From NCBI RefSeq assembly GCF_000217955.3, contig NZ_AFOY02000015.1, forward strand, positions 1,419,744-1,483,743: DNA of 64,000 bases. Reading direction: 5' to 3'. Made by a program: the position numbers and the translations under genes. The notes beneath the pieces were generated by a model that worked only from the letters and a program-made list of their open reading frames with translations, was not told the origin of the DNA and did no database searches. Below are positions 51,879-60,938 of the stretch, piece after piece. The stretch is from Pseudomonas fluorescens HK44 (GTDB lineage: Bacteria; Pseudomonadota; Gammaproteobacteria; Pseudomonadales; Pseudomonadaceae). The stretch's first letter is position 1, and every line of letters begins with the position of its first letter.

Positions 51879-53231
51879 GTGCGTTCATTGTTCTGGCGCA
51901 TCCTGGCCAGTTTTTGGCTGGCCATCGCTCTGGTTGCAGGGTTGTCGATCCTGCTCGGGCACATGCTGAACCAGGACGCCTGGATTCTCAGTCGCCACCC
52001 GGGTCTCAATACCCTGGCGCAAGAGTGGACGCAGCTCTACGAAGAAAAAGGCGAGGACGCGGCGCAAGCCTTGCTCGAACAACGCAAACGGCGTTACCAC
52101 ATCGATGTTCAGGTACTGAACGAAAGTGGTGACCCGGTGGTGCGCGGGACCTTCCCTCGCCGCGCGGCGGCCTTGGAAGCACGGCAGAACGACAACCCCG
52201 ACGACAGCGGCCGCCACCTGCCCTGGCGGCGTCTGACCGTCGAGTACACCAGCCCGAAAACCGCCGAAACTTACTTGCTGATCTACCGTATTCCGCATCC
52301 AGAGCTCAACGCCTGGCACCGTAACAGCCTGCTTTGGCCCCTCAGTGCGCTATCGATTGCCCTGGTGGTGCTGACGCTGTTCAGCCTGCTGGTGACGCTG
52401 TCCATCACCCGCCCGTTGAGCCGTTTGCGCGGCGCGGTGCACGACCTCGGTCAGACGACCTATCAGCAAAACAGCCTGGCGCGGCTGGCCAATCGGCGTG
52501 ACGAGTTTGGCGTGCTGGCCAACGACTTCAACCGCATGGGCGCACGCCTGCAAAGCCTGATCGGCAGCCAGCGGCAACTGCTGCGCGACGTGTCTCACGA
52601 GCTGCGTTCGCCGTTGGCCCGGTTGCGTATCGCCCTGGCGCTTGCGGAACGGGCCGGCCCCGAAGAACGCGAAAAGCTCTGGCCACGATTGACCCGCGAA
52701 TGTGATCGCCTGGAAGCACTGATCAGTGAAATTCTGGTGCTGGCACGGGTTGACGCCGACAACGCGAGTGCCGAAGAGGTCGACCTCAATGCACTACTCA
52801 ATACTGTGCAAAAAGACGCTCAGCTTGGCGCGCCAGAGCAAAGCATCCGTATCGAAGCCGAACAGCAATTAACCCTCAAGGGCTGGCCGACCATGATCGA
52901 GCGGGCGCTGGACAACCTGTTGCGCAACGCCCAACGCTTCAATCCGGCCGGACAACCGATTGAAGTGCTGGCAGTGCGTCAGGGGGATCGGATTGTGATC
53001 AGCGTGCACGACCATGGCCCTGGTGTAGAGGCCGAGCATTTGAAGCAACTGGGGGAGCCGTTTTTTCGGGCGCCCGGGCAGACGGCCGCCGGACATGGCC
53101 TGGGGCTGGCCATCGCCCGGCGTGCAGCGGAGCGCCACGGCGGTAGCCTGATTCTGGCCAATCACCCGGAGGGTGGATTCATTGCCAGCCTGGATCTGCC
53201 GTTGGAACCCGGCGCAGCCGTACAACCCTAA
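51879..53231 (+). CDS. cpxS: Sensor histidine kinase, CpxA-like
   Basis: This 450-aa inner-membrane kinase has two membrane helices (about residues 7-28 and 152-176) enclosing a periplasmic sensor domain, a HAMP domain (LSITRPLSRLRGAVHDL), the phosphoacceptor His240 (RDVSHELRSPLARL) and ATP-binding motifs NLLRNAQRFNP, DHGPGVEAEHL and GHGLGLAIARRA. The start is GTG at 51879 with GAGGA 7 bases upstream. The symbol follows the name used in P. aeruginosa. Confidence 0.88.
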   Translation: MRSLFWRILASFWLAIALVAGLSILLGHMLNQDAWILSRHPGLNTLAQEWTQLYEEKGEDAAQALLEQRKRRYHIDVQVLNESGDPVVRGTFPRRAAALEARQNDNPDDSGRHLPWRRLTVEYTSPKTAETYLLIYRIPHPELNAWHRNSLLWPLSALSIALVVLTLFSLLVTLSITRPLSRLRGAVHDLGQTTYQQNSLARLANRRDEFGVLANDFNRMGARLQSLIGSQRQLLRDVSHELRSPLARLRIALALAERAGPEEREKLWPRLTRECDRLEALISEILVLARVDADNASAEEVDLNALLNTVQKDAQLGAPEQSIRIEAEQQLTLKGWPTMIERALDNLLRNAQRFNPAGQPIEVLAVRQGDRIVISVHDHGPGVEAEHLKQLGEPFFRAPGQTAAGHGLGLAIARRAAERHGGSLILANHPEGGFIASLDLPLEPGAAVQP

Positions 53232-53236
53232 AAACC

Positions 53237-53260
53237 TGTGGGAGCCGGCTCGCTCCCACA
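53237..53260. repeat. Single REP palindrome between convergent genes
   Basis: tgtgggagccggctcgctcccaca is nearly fully self-complementary (tgtgggagc/gctcccaca around a short loop). It fills most of the 50 bp between cpxS and the nitroreductase and may act as a shared transcription stop. Confidence 0.8.
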
Positions 53261-53281
53261 TTAAATCAATCTGCCAATGAT

Positions 53282-53848
53282 TCAGGGCTTGGCAGGCCAG
53301 GCGCTGACAAACTCGGCGAGATCGACTTTACCGGCCACGCGCGGTTCGTTCTGCGGTGTGCCCAGGTAAAGGAATGCAATGACTTCTTCACCTTCCGCCA
53401 GGCCCAACCCTTGGGCCACATGCGCCGAATAGACCAACTCGCCGGTACGCCACACCGCGCCGATACCCTGAGCATAAGCCGCCAGCAAGATACCGTGGGC
53501 CGCACACCCTGCCGCCAGCAACTGCTCGGACTTCGGCACTTTGATGTGGTCTTGCAGACGTGCGACCACAATGACAACCAACGGCGCGCGCAGCGGGCCG
53601 TTACGTGCCTTGTCCACCAGGGCCTGAGGCACATCGGCGTCTTGCAGGCGTGCAGCCTCAGCCAGCAACTCGCCCAATTGCTCACGCGCCGCACCTTCGA
53701 CTGTCAAAAAACGCCACGGCTGCAAATGCCCGTGATCCGGTGCACGCATGGCTGCGGTAAACAACACTTCCCGTTGTGCTGCGGTGGGCGCCGGGTCGAG
53801 CAAACGCGGAACGGATACACGGTTGAGCAAAGCGTCGAGAGCCTGCAT
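53282..53848 (-). CDS. Nitroreductase family protein, YdjA-like
   Basis: This 188-aa FMN-dependent oxidoreductase has RVSVPRLLDPAPT at the start (FMN phosphate contact), FTAAMRAPDHGHLQPWRF, and QGIGAVWRTGE followed by FLYLGTPQNEP. These fit the compact YdjA type. Substrate unknown. GGAGG precedes the ATG by 5 bases. Confidence 0.88.
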   Translation of the reverse strand: MQALDALLNRVSVPRLLDPAPTAAQREVLFTAAMRAPDHGHLQPWRFLTVEGAAREQLGELLAEAARLQDADVPQALVDKARNGPLRAPLVVIVVARLQDHIKVPKSEQLLAAGCAAHGILLAAYAQGIGAVWRTGELVYSAHVAQGLGLAEGEEVIAFLYLGTPQNEPRVAGKVDLAEFVSAWPAKP

Positions 53849-53968
53849 CGGCCACCTCCTGAAAAAAATGTCTGGCTATTCTAGCGGCAACTGCCGCCGG
53901 GGTGCCGGTTTACATGCCCTGCCTCGCGGGTAGAATGGCGCCCTTCCCTATCAGCCCGAGCGGACTTC

Positions 53969-55423
53969 ATGGCGTTGCCGACCTTACGGACTATTGGTTT
54001 CATCATCGGCATCTTCCTGATCACTCTGGCCATCAGCATGGTTGTGCCGATGGCAACCCTGCTGATTTACGACCGCACCAGCGACCTGCCGTCGTTCCTC
54101 TGGGCCAGCATGATTACCTTTGTCGCCGGTCTGGCGCTGGTCATTCCCGGGCGACCAGAGCATATACACCTGCGCCCGCGGGACATGTACCTGCTGACTG
54201 TTTCGAGCTGGGTGGTGGTCTGCATATTCGCGGCATTGCCGTTTCTGCTGACCCAGCGCATCAGTTACACCGACTCGTTTTTCGAAAGCATGTCGGGTAT
54301 CACCGCCACCGGCTCTACTGTGCTCAGCGGCCTGGACAGCATGTCTCCGGGCATCCTGATGTGGCGTTCGTTGCTGCACTGGCTGGGCGGTATCGGCTTT
54401 ATCGGCATGGCGGTCGCGATTCTGCCACTGCTACGCATCGGCGGCATGCGGCTGTTTCAGACCGAGTCGTCGGACCGTTCCGAAAAAGTCATGCCGCGTT
54501 CGCACATGGTGGCCCGGCTGATCGTCGCCGCCTACGTCGGCATCACCATCCTTGGCAGCCTGGCGTTCTGGTGGGCGGGCATGAGCCCATTCGACGCCGT
54601 CAACCATGCGATGTCGGCAATATCCACCGGCGGTTTCTCCACCTCCGACCAGTCCCTGGCCAAGTGGACGCAACCGGCCGTGCACTGGGTCGCGGTGGTG
54701 ATCATGATTCTCGGCAGCCTGCCGTTTACCTTGTACGTGGCGACCTTGCGCGGCAATCGGCGGGCGTTGATCAAGGATCAACAAGTGCAGGGATTGCTCG
54801 GCATGCTGCTGGTGACCTGGCTGGTGCTCGGCACCTGGTACTGGTGGACCACCAACCTGCATTGGCTGGACGCACTGCGCCACGTTGCGCTGAACGTCAC
54901 CTCGGTGGTCACCACCACCGGTTTTGCGCTGGGGGACTACAGCTTGTGGGGCAACTTCTCATTGATGCTGTTCTTCTATCTGGGCTTTGTCGGTGGTTGC
55001 TCGGGGTCGACCGCTGGCGGGATCAAGATCTTCCGTTTCCAGGTGGCCTTTATCCTGCTCAAGGCCAACCTTAACCAACTGATCCACCCGCGTGCGGTGA
55101 TCAAGCAGAAGTACAACGGTCATCGTCTCGACGAAGAAATCGTTCGCTCGATCCTGACGTTTTCGTTCTTCTTTGCGATCACCATCTGCGCCATCGCCCT
55201 GGCGCTATCACTGCTGGGCGTGGACTGGATGACCGCCCTGACCGGTGCCGCCAGTACGGTTTCCGGCGTGGGTCCGGGGCTGGGTGAAACCATCGGCCCG
55301 GCCGGTAACTTCGCCAGCCTGCCCGACGCCGCCAAGTGGATTCTGTCCCTCGGCATGCTGCTCGGCCGACTGGAGATCATTACCGTGTTTGTGCTGTGTA
55401 TCCCGGCGTTCTGGCGTCACTGA
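53969..55423 (+). CDS. trkH: Potassium uptake protein TrkH
   Basis: TrkH is the channel-like K+ translocating subunit that works with TrkA. The 484-aa protein has repeated M1-P-M2 units with filter-like loops (SGITATGSTVLSG, STGGFSTSDQSL, VVTTTGFALGD, STVSGVGPGLGE) and the basic LHWLGGIGFIGMAVAILP segment. The 3' end overlaps the convergent AraC-type gene by 44 bp. Confidence 0.94.
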   Translation: MALPTLRTIGFIIGIFLITLAISMVVPMATLLIYDRTSDLPSFLWASMITFVAGLALVIPGRPEHIHLRPRDMYLLTVSSWVVVCIFAALPFLLTQRISYTDSFFESMSGITATGSTVLSGLDSMSPGILMWRSLLHWLGGIGFIGMAVAILPLLRIGGMRLFQTESSDRSEKVMPRSHMVARLIVAAYVGITILGSLAFWWAGMSPFDAVNHAMSAISTGGFSTSDQSLAKWTQPAVHWVAVVIMILGSLPFTLYVATLRGNRRALIKDQQVQGLLGMLLVTWLVLGTWYWWTTNLHWLDALRHVALNVTSVVTTTGFALGDYSLWGNFSLMLFFYLGFVGGCSGSTAGGIKIFRFQVAFILLKANLNQLIHPRAVIKQKYNGHRLDEEIVRSILTFSFFFAITICAIALALSLLGVDWMTALTGAASTVSGVGPGLGETIGPAGNFASLPDAAKWILSLGMLLGRLEIITVFVLCIPAFWRH

Positions 55424-56441
55424 GTTCTTTGGGCGCGTCCATCAACCGCATCCGGTATTCGCCGGGCGTGGTATCGAACCAGCGTCGAAAGGCCCGGAAG
55501 AAATTGCTCGGATCGGCGAACCCCAACAGGTAAGCGATTTCCAGCAGGGTCATGCTCGGTTGCGCCAGGTACTGCTCGGCCAACTCACGGCGCGTGTCGT
55601 CGAGCAGCGTCTGAAAACTCGTGCCTTCTTCCTGCAAGCGTCGCTGCAAGGTGCGCTGGGACAAGTGCAGGGTTTGCGCCACCGTATCGCGCTTGGGCTC
55701 GCCTTGCGGCAGCAGGCGACAGAGCACTTGCCGTGCCTTGTGGGTGACCCGGCTTTCAGCAAACCGCGCCAGATACTCGCCGGCAAACCGGTCATGCAAC
55801 AACGCCATGGCCTCATTGGCAGTCGGCAACGGCGCTTCCATGTCTGCCCGTTCGAAAATCAGCGCGTCATAGGGCGCGTTGAATTCCAGCGGCGCATGAA
55901 AGGCAAATTTGTACGGTGCGAGGTCTTCGGGTTGATCACCCTGCATCAACACTTTGCGTGGCTGCAAGGTGCGCCCGGTCAGCCAGCCACACAAGCCCAG
56001 CGCACAGGCGAGTGACGCCTCGGCACTTTGCCGGGTGGGCGGCAGGTGGTCACCATGCACCGTCAGAATCAGTGCATAACCTTCGGGTAACAGGCGAAAA
56101 CTCAGGTCGGCGCTTTCGGCGATGATCCGCTGATAGCGCACCAGGCGCTGAAAACCTTCAGCCAGGGTCTGGCTCGACATCAAGGCATAACCGACCACAT
56201 TAAACGATGCCGGGCGGACCAGCTTGCCCATGTTCAGACCGATCGCCGGGTTGCCGGACAGCTCTACCGCGCGCTGCCAGAGCCGCGTCATCGAATCTTG
56301 AGGAAAGCGCGCATCCGGATCATCCAGCGCCGCGTAGTCGAGCCCCAACTGTTTGAACAACACCCGGCAATCCAGGCCGTCCATCTCCAGTGCCTTGACA
56401 ATCCCCATCGCCCAGCTTGCAGAAGTCGTTCGTTCGCTCAT
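55380..56441 (-). CDS. AraC-family regulator with arabinose-binding-like N-terminal domain
   Basis: This 353-aa protein has an N-terminal ligand-binding-like domain (residues about 20-205, PASFNVVGYALMSSQTL) of the type found in OruR/ArgR-like Pseudomonas regulators. The C-terminal AraC domain has two helix-turn-helix motifs (LHLSQRTLQRRLQEEGTSF and ALLEIAYLLGFADPSNFFRAFRRW-like). The last 14 codons overlap trkH on the other strand. The effector is unknown. Confidence 0.85.
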   Translation of the reverse strand: MSERTTSASWAMGIVKALEMDGLDCRVLFKQLGLDYAALDDPDARFPQDSMTRLWQRAVELSGNPAIGLNMGKLVRPASFNVVGYALMSSQTLAEGFQRLVRYQRIIAESADLSFRLLPEGYALILTVHGDHLPPTRQSAEASLACALGLCGWLTGRTLQPRKVLMQGDQPEDLAPYKFAFHAPLEFNAPYDALIFERADMEAPLPTANEAMALLHDRFAGEYLARFAESRVTHKARQVLCRLLPQGEPKRDTVAQTLHLSQRTLQRRLQEEGTSFQTLLDDTRRELAEQYLAQPSMTLLEIAYLLGFADPSNFFRAFRRWFDTTPGEYRMRLMDAPKELSDARTPGYTAQTR

Positions 56442-56601
56442 GGCGTTTTCTTACTTGATGAGCCGCGTGTCACGGCCAATTTCAAAAGGATACTAATGTG
56501 GCGCCCAAGGTCACTGGCTGTTGCCACCGATGACTCTAGACTTAAATAAGCTACCCGCAGAACATCCGCTCGGCAGCACAATAACCACAGAGAACGCAGT
56601 C

Positions 56602-56913
56602 GTGGAAAACATCAAACGTTTCAGCAGCTTCGCCGAGTTTTACCCGTATTACCTCGGCGAACACAGCAACAGTGCCTGCCGACGCCTGCACTTTGTCGGC
56701 ACCAGCCTGGTGATTTTCATCCTCGCCTTCGCTATCGGCAAAGGGACCTGGATGTTGTTGCTGGCCCTGCCTCTGGCCGGCTACAGCTTCGCCTGGGTCG
56801 GCCACTTCTTCTTCGAAAGGAATCGCCCGGCGACATTCCAGCATCCGCTTTACAGCCTGCTCGGCGACTTCGTCATGTATCGCGACATGATCCTCGGCAA
56901 AGTGCCTTTCTAG
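56602..56913 (+). CDS. Mpo1-like protein (DUF962)
   Basis: This 103-aa membrane protein has the DUF962 pattern YPYYLGEHSNSACRRLHFVGTS, WVGHFFFERNRPATFQHPLYSLLGDF, with two hydrophobic segments and conserved His residues. Yeast Mpo1 of this family is an Fe2+-dependent dioxygenase in fatty acid alpha-oxidation. The start is GTG at 56602; the frame also has an ATG at 56530 with 24 more residues lacking family similarity. Confidence 0.8.
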   Translation: MENIKRFSSFAEFYPYYLGEHSNSACRRLHFVGTSLVIFILAFAIGKGTWMLLLALPLAGYSFAWVGHFFFERNRPATFQHPLYSLLGDFVMYRDMILGKVPF

Positions 56914-57012
56914 GCTCGTCGGGCCATCAAGCCGTCCCACATGGCCAGCGCAGCATTGGATCCAGGATCTACACTGCACAACGTCCCTTTGAAAACAATA
57001 AGAGGATAGCTG

Positions 57013-57603
57013 ATGAATGCGCACGCCCGTTTCACCCATATGAAGGATAGTACGCAGGAAGACTGGGCGATCATCGCCGCGGACTTCAGTGCCTACGCCA
57101 AACAATTACCGACACGGATTGTGGCGCACCTGAAACTGCTGGAGGGTGATTTTGGCGGTTTCCCGGTCGATCGACTGACCCACTCACTGCAAACCGCCAC
57201 CCGCGCCTGGCACGATGGCCGGGATGAGGAATATGTGGTGTGTGCGCTGCTCCACGACATTGGCGATACCCTGGGCTCCTACAACCACCCGGACATTGCG
57301 ACGGCGATCCTCAAGCCATTCGTCAGCGCTGAAAACCTGTGGATGCTGGAAAAACACGGGATTTTCCAGGGCTATTACTTCTTCCATTACCTGGGTATGG
57401 ACCGGCACCTGTGCGAGCAATTTCGCGAACACCCGCAGTACCGGCAAACCATCGAGTTCTGCGCCAGGTATGACGCTGCAGCCTTTGATCCGGACTACGA
57501 GAGCCTGCCACTGAGTTTCTTCGAACCGATGATGGAACGCCTGTTTGCCCAGCCGAAAAATTCGATCTACACGGCGGCAATGGAAGAACACGCGCCGGTC
57601 TGA
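57013..57603 (+). CDS. HD-domain phosphohydrolase-like protein
   Basis: This 196-aa protein has the HD pair LLHDIGDTLG (about residue 78), preceded by LTHSLQTATRAW and followed by KHGIFQGYYFFHYLG. The layout resembles the small HD proteins related to PhnZ and myo-inositol oxygenase, which use a mixed-valence di-iron site. The substrate is not known. Its neighbours do not suggest a pathway. Confidence 0.75.
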   Translation: MNAHARFTHMKDSTQEDWAIIAADFSAYAKQLPTRIVAHLKLLEGDFGGFPVDRLTHSLQTATRAWHDGRDEEYVVCALLHDIGDTLGSYNHPDIATAILKPFVSAENLWMLEKHGIFQGYYFFHYLGMDRHLCEQFREHPQYRQTIEFCARYDAAAFDPDYESLPLSFFEPMMERLFAQPKNSIYTAAMEEHAPV

Positions 57604-57617
57604 AACTCCGCGGACCT

Positions 57618-57747
57618 GTGGCGAGGGAGCTTGCTCCCGCTGGGTTGCAAAGCGACCCTGATGTCAGCCGCCGCGAGTATTCGGATGGATCGCGATTGCC
57701 GGATTACGACCGCTTCGCGGTCGAGCGGGAGCAAGCTCCCTCGCCAC
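57618..57747. repeat. Inverted REP pair
   Basis: The third copy of the gtggcgagggagcttgctcc ... ggagcaagctccctcgccac doublet. It lies between the convergent HD gene and the phosphoesterase gene. Confidence 0.9.
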
Positions 57748-57766
57748 AAAAGTTAAACCTGTCGGA

Positions 57767-58582
57767 TCAAGCAGGCTCTGCAACCTTCAAGGCTTTCAAC
57801 TCAGCTTCACGCGCCTGCGCATCCGCCAACCGGTACAACTCGATCGTGCCATCCCAATGCTCGATCAAGGCCGTGCACGACTCCACCCAATCTCCGCAAT
57901 TGAGGTAGTCCACCTCACCGACCTTGCGAATTTCCGCATGGTGGATGTGCCCGCAAACCACCCCGTGCAGCTCGCGTTTGACACACTCGTGGGCGATGGC
58001 CTCTTCGAAATCGCTGATGAAGCTGACCGCGGTTTTGACTTTGTGCTTGAGGTACGCCGACAACGACCAGTAACCGTAGCCGTACCGTGCACGCCAGTGA
58101 TTGAGCCAGCGGTTGAGGGTCAGGGTGAACTCGTAGGCCGAGTCGCCGAGAAACGCCAGCCAGCGGTGATAACGCGTGATCACGTCGAACTGGTCGCCGT
58201 GAATCACCAACAGGTGCCGGCCATCCGCTGTGATGTGGACCGCCTCGTCCACCAGCTGAATATTGCCCAGGATCAGCTTCGAATAACGCCGCAGAAACTC
58301 GTCGTGATTGCCGGTGACGTAAATCACCTCGGTGCCGCGCTTGCTCATGGTCAGCAGACGGCGGATGACGTTGGTGTGAGCCTGTGGCCAGTACATGCCG
58401 CTGCGCAGCTTCCAGCCATCGATGATGTCGCCGACCAGATAGATCTTGTCAGCCTGATAGCCCTTGAGAAACTGAGACAAATGCTCAGCCTGGCAATCCC
58501 GGGTACCGAGGTGCACATCGGAAATCCACAAGGTGCGCACGCGTTGTTTACGGCTGGGCTTGGCACGTTCGGCGCTGGTCAT
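57767..58582 (-). CDS. UDP-2,3-diacylglucosamine diphosphatase-like metallophosphoesterase
   Basis: This 271-aa calcineurin-type phosphoesterase has the full metal-binding set: WISDVHLGTRD, LVGDIIDGW, VTGNHDE, HGDQFD and CGHIHH. It resembles LpxH-like proteins found in addition to the main lipid A enzyme in Pseudomonas; substrate unproven. The ATG at 58582 has AGAGG 6 bases upstream; the open frame continues to 58642 without a better site. Confidence 0.85.
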   Translation of the reverse strand: MTSAERAKPSRKQRVRTLWISDVHLGTRDCQAEHLSQFLKGYQADKIYLVGDIIDGWKLRSGMYWPQAHTNVIRRLLTMSKRGTEVIYVTGNHDEFLRRYSKLILGNIQLVDEAVHITADGRHLLVIHGDQFDVITRYHRWLAFLGDSAYEFTLTLNRWLNHWRARYGYGYWSLSAYLKHKVKTAVSFISDFEEAIAHECVKRELHGVVCGHIHHAEIRKVGEVDYLNCGDWVESCTALIEHWDGTIELYRLADAQAREAELKALKVAEPA

Positions 58583-58716
58583 GGGTAACCTCTGCGGGAT
58601 TTTTCGCAAGCTTGCACCGCAGCGATTAATAGCCCATGACACAAATACGGCAGTCTGATGACAACCCGAACCGAGGCGCGGCCGGTGTAGACTGCGAGTC
58701 TGCCCAGGAGACTGCG

Positions 58717-59475
58717 ATGAGACCGATCCTCACGCTACGCCAATACACTCACGACCTGATCGTCCACAGCCATGACCACGCGCAACTGGTGTTCGGTCTG
58801 TCGGGCGCGCTCGACTTCGAGGTCGGCGGTCATGGCAGCCAGGTGGTGCAGCAGAGTTTTGTGGTCGTACCGTCAGGCGCTCATCACGCCTGCGGCAGCC
58901 CGAATGGCAGCCGCTGCCTGGTGCTCGATGTGCCGAGCGATCAATGGATTTCGCAATCATTGGGCGAGCATGCCGATGCCAGTCGGCGCTTGATCGACAA
59001 CCCTGGGCGCTTGCCGCTGGATGCCGGGCAAAGTCAACTGGTGAGCTGGCTGGCGAGCAGCCCGGTCACTGACCCGCTGATCGCCCAGCAAGGTGCCGTG
59101 TTGTTGCTCGCCAGCCTCAACAATGCCGCGCCGAACAGCATCGCCGGGCGCCGTTTGCCTTACGCCGCGCTCAACGCGCACATCGACCAATACGCCGCCT
59201 ATCCGCTGCAAGTCGCCGATCTGGCGCGCATCGCCGGGCTGTCCAGCGCGCGCCTGCACGCACGCTTTGTCGCTGAATGCGGGCAGACGCCGATGGATTA
59301 CATCCGCAGTCGCCGTCTGCACATTGCGGTGAAGTTGCTGCGTGACTCCGCGCTGCCCATCGGCGAAGTGGCCAGCCGCGTCGGCTATGGCTCCCAGAGT
59401 GCCTTCGCCGCAGCGGTGATGCGCGAATTCGGCGCCTCGCCGGGCGCGCTGCGTCGTACAGCGAGCAAGCGCTAG
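58717..59475 (+). CDS. AraC-family regulator
   Basis: This 252-aa protein has an N-terminal cupin domain (VHSHDHAQLVFGLSGALDFEVGG) and a C-terminal AraC domain with VADLARIAGLSSARLHARF and IGEVASRVGYGSQSAFAAAVMREFG. CAGGAG lies 7 bases before the ATG. It directly precedes an EamA transporter on the same strand (91-bp gap), which it may control. Confidence 0.88.
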   Translation: MRPILTLRQYTHDLIVHSHDHAQLVFGLSGALDFEVGGHGSQVVQQSFVVVPSGAHHACGSPNGSRCLVLDVPSDQWISQSLGEHADASRRLIDNPGRLPLDAGQSQLVSWLASSPVTDPLIAQQGAVLLLASLNNAAPNSIAGRRLPYAALNAHIDQYAAYPLQVADLARIAGLSSARLHARFVAECGQTPMDYIRSRRLHIAVKLLRDSALPIGEVASRVGYGSQSAFAAAVMREFGASPGALRRTASKR

Positions 59476-59566
59476 GCTGACGATAAAAAACGCGAGTCTG
59501 GCGACAGACAGATCAGACCGTCACGCGGTTCAATGTCGTAACTGCCTCTATGGATTAAGGATTGAA

Positions 59567-60460
59567 ATGACTCCGCGAACCGCCCTTGGCGCCCTGCATA
59601 TCGGCGCATTGATGTTTGGCCTGACGGGTGTGTTCGGAAAACTCGCCGCGGCCTCCCCTGCCATCATTGTCTTTGGCCGTGCGGCATTCGCGGTGATCGC
59701 TCTGGCGTTCTTTGCCCGTTTCGCCAGCAACACTGGCTGGCAGAAACTCGAGGCAGTGGACTGGCGTCGTCTGCTGCTCAGCGGTCTGTTGCTGGCCGGG
59801 CATTGGGTGAGCTTTTTCATTGCGGTGAAAGTCGCCGGCGTGGCGATTGCGACCCTGGGCTTTGCCAGTTTCCCGGCGTTCACGGTGATCCTCGAAGGCC
59901 TGATCTTCCGCGAGCGAATCCGCGCCAATGAAATACTACTGGTGACGCTGGTGAGCGTCGGCCTGGTGCTGGTCACCCCGGATTTCGACCTCGCCAGTGA
60001 AGCCACCAGCGGCCTGCTCTGGGCGGTAGGCTCGGGCCTGCTGTTCGCCTTGCTGTCACTGACCAACCGTGCCAGCTCCGGGCGTATTCCCGCCGTGCAG
60101 GCAGCGCTGTGTCAGAACGTAGTCGTCGCACTCTGCCTGCTGCCTATGGCGGCACCGGGCTTGAGTGAGGTGCGCGCCATCGACTGGCTATGGATCGGTC
60201 TGCTCGGGGTGTTCTGCACCGGCGTCGCCCACAGCCTGTTCGTTGCCAGCCTGGCGGTGATCAAGGCTCGCACCGCCGCGGTGGTGTTTGCCCTGGAGCC
60301 GGTTTACGGCATCACCGTCGCCTGGCTGCTGTTCGGTGAGAATCCGACACTGCGGATGTTGATCGGTGGTGCGCTGATTATCATAGCGATCGTGGTGTCC
60401 AGCAGCCTGTCTGGTGGTTCAAGCAAGAAAAGCATGACGGCCGAAGCCGCCTCTCACTGA
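59567..60460 (+). CDS. EamA/DMT-family transporter
   Basis: This 297-aa protein has ten predicted membrane segments arranged as two EamA repeats (IGALMFGLTGVFGKLAAASP, then LLWAVGSGLLFALLSLTNRA). The substrate is unknown. TAAGGA precedes the ATG. The stop overlaps the end of the convergent SelW-like gene by 7 bp. Confidence 0.88.
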   Translation: MTPRTALGALHIGALMFGLTGVFGKLAAASPAIIVFGRAAFAVIALAFFARFASNTGWQKLEAVDWRRLLLSGLLLAGHWVSFFIAVKVAGVAIATLGFASFPAFTVILEGLIFRERIRANEILLVTLVSVGLVLVTPDFDLASEATSGLLWAVGSGLLFALLSLTNRASSGRIPAVQAALCQNVVVALCLLPMAAPGLSEVRAIDWLWIGLLGVFCTGVAHSLFVASLAVIKARTAAVVFALEPVYGITVAWLLFGENPTLRMLIGGALIIIAIVVSSSLSGGSSKKSMTAEAASH

Positions 60461-60741
60461 GTTCTATCGTTGTGTCCGAGATCGCGGTCGGGATCGATCT
60501 GATCCCGGACCCGCTGCTTGAGCACCTTGGCTTCCGGGAAGCCGCCATCGGCCTTGCGTTCCCAGATCTGTACCCCGTCGCAGGTAATGAAAAACACCCC
60601 GCCGGTTCCCGGCACCAGAGAAACTTTGCCCAGGTCGTCACTGAAGGTACTGAGCAGCTCCTGGGCCAGCCAGGCGGCGCGCAACAGCCACTGGCATTGC
60701 GTGCAGTAAGTGATGACAATTTCCGGTTTGAGTGTGGTCAT
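60454..60741 (-). CDS. SelW/Rdx-family protein
   Basis: This 95-aa thioredoxin-like protein has the CxxC motif in ITYCTQCQWLLRAAWLAQELL (residues 13 and 16) and FFITCDGVQIWERKADGGFPE near the C-terminal end. Both cysteines are encoded by TGC/TGT rather than a Sec TGA. The ATG at 60741 is the family start. Confidence 0.88.
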   Translation of the reverse strand: MTTLKPEIVITYCTQCQWLLRAAWLAQELLSTFSDDLGKVSLVPGTGGVFFITCDGVQIWERKADGGFPEAKVLKQRVRDQIDPDRDLGHNDRTQ

Positions 60742-60864
60742 GGCGTTCTGGACTCTTGAGCTAGATGGCGCCGCTATAATAGCCGCCTTTGCCGCTCGAT
60801 TTTCCTGAGCCTTGGGCAGACGTACTGATCGCAGGTATTGCGAAAATTGATGGCTGCGCGAGAC

Positions 60865-60936
60865 CTGTAGGAGCACAGCTTGCTGGCGATAGCGATCTCA
60901 CGGACGCCATCGCTGGCAAGCCATGCTCCTACAGGA
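60865..60936. repeat. Inverted repeat, REP-like (ctgtaggagc type)
   Basis: ctgtaggagcacagcttgctggcgat and its near complement atcgctggcaagccatgctcctacag form a 72-bp imperfect palindrome. It differs from the gtgggagc REPs. It lies 2 bp beyond the stop of the FimV-like gene and could fold in the mRNA end. Confidence 0.8.
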
Positions 60937-60938
60937 GC

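Noticed and set aside
60454..60741. Selenoprotein W with Sec
   Set aside because: The CxxC positions are ordinary Cys codons and no in-frame TGA is present.
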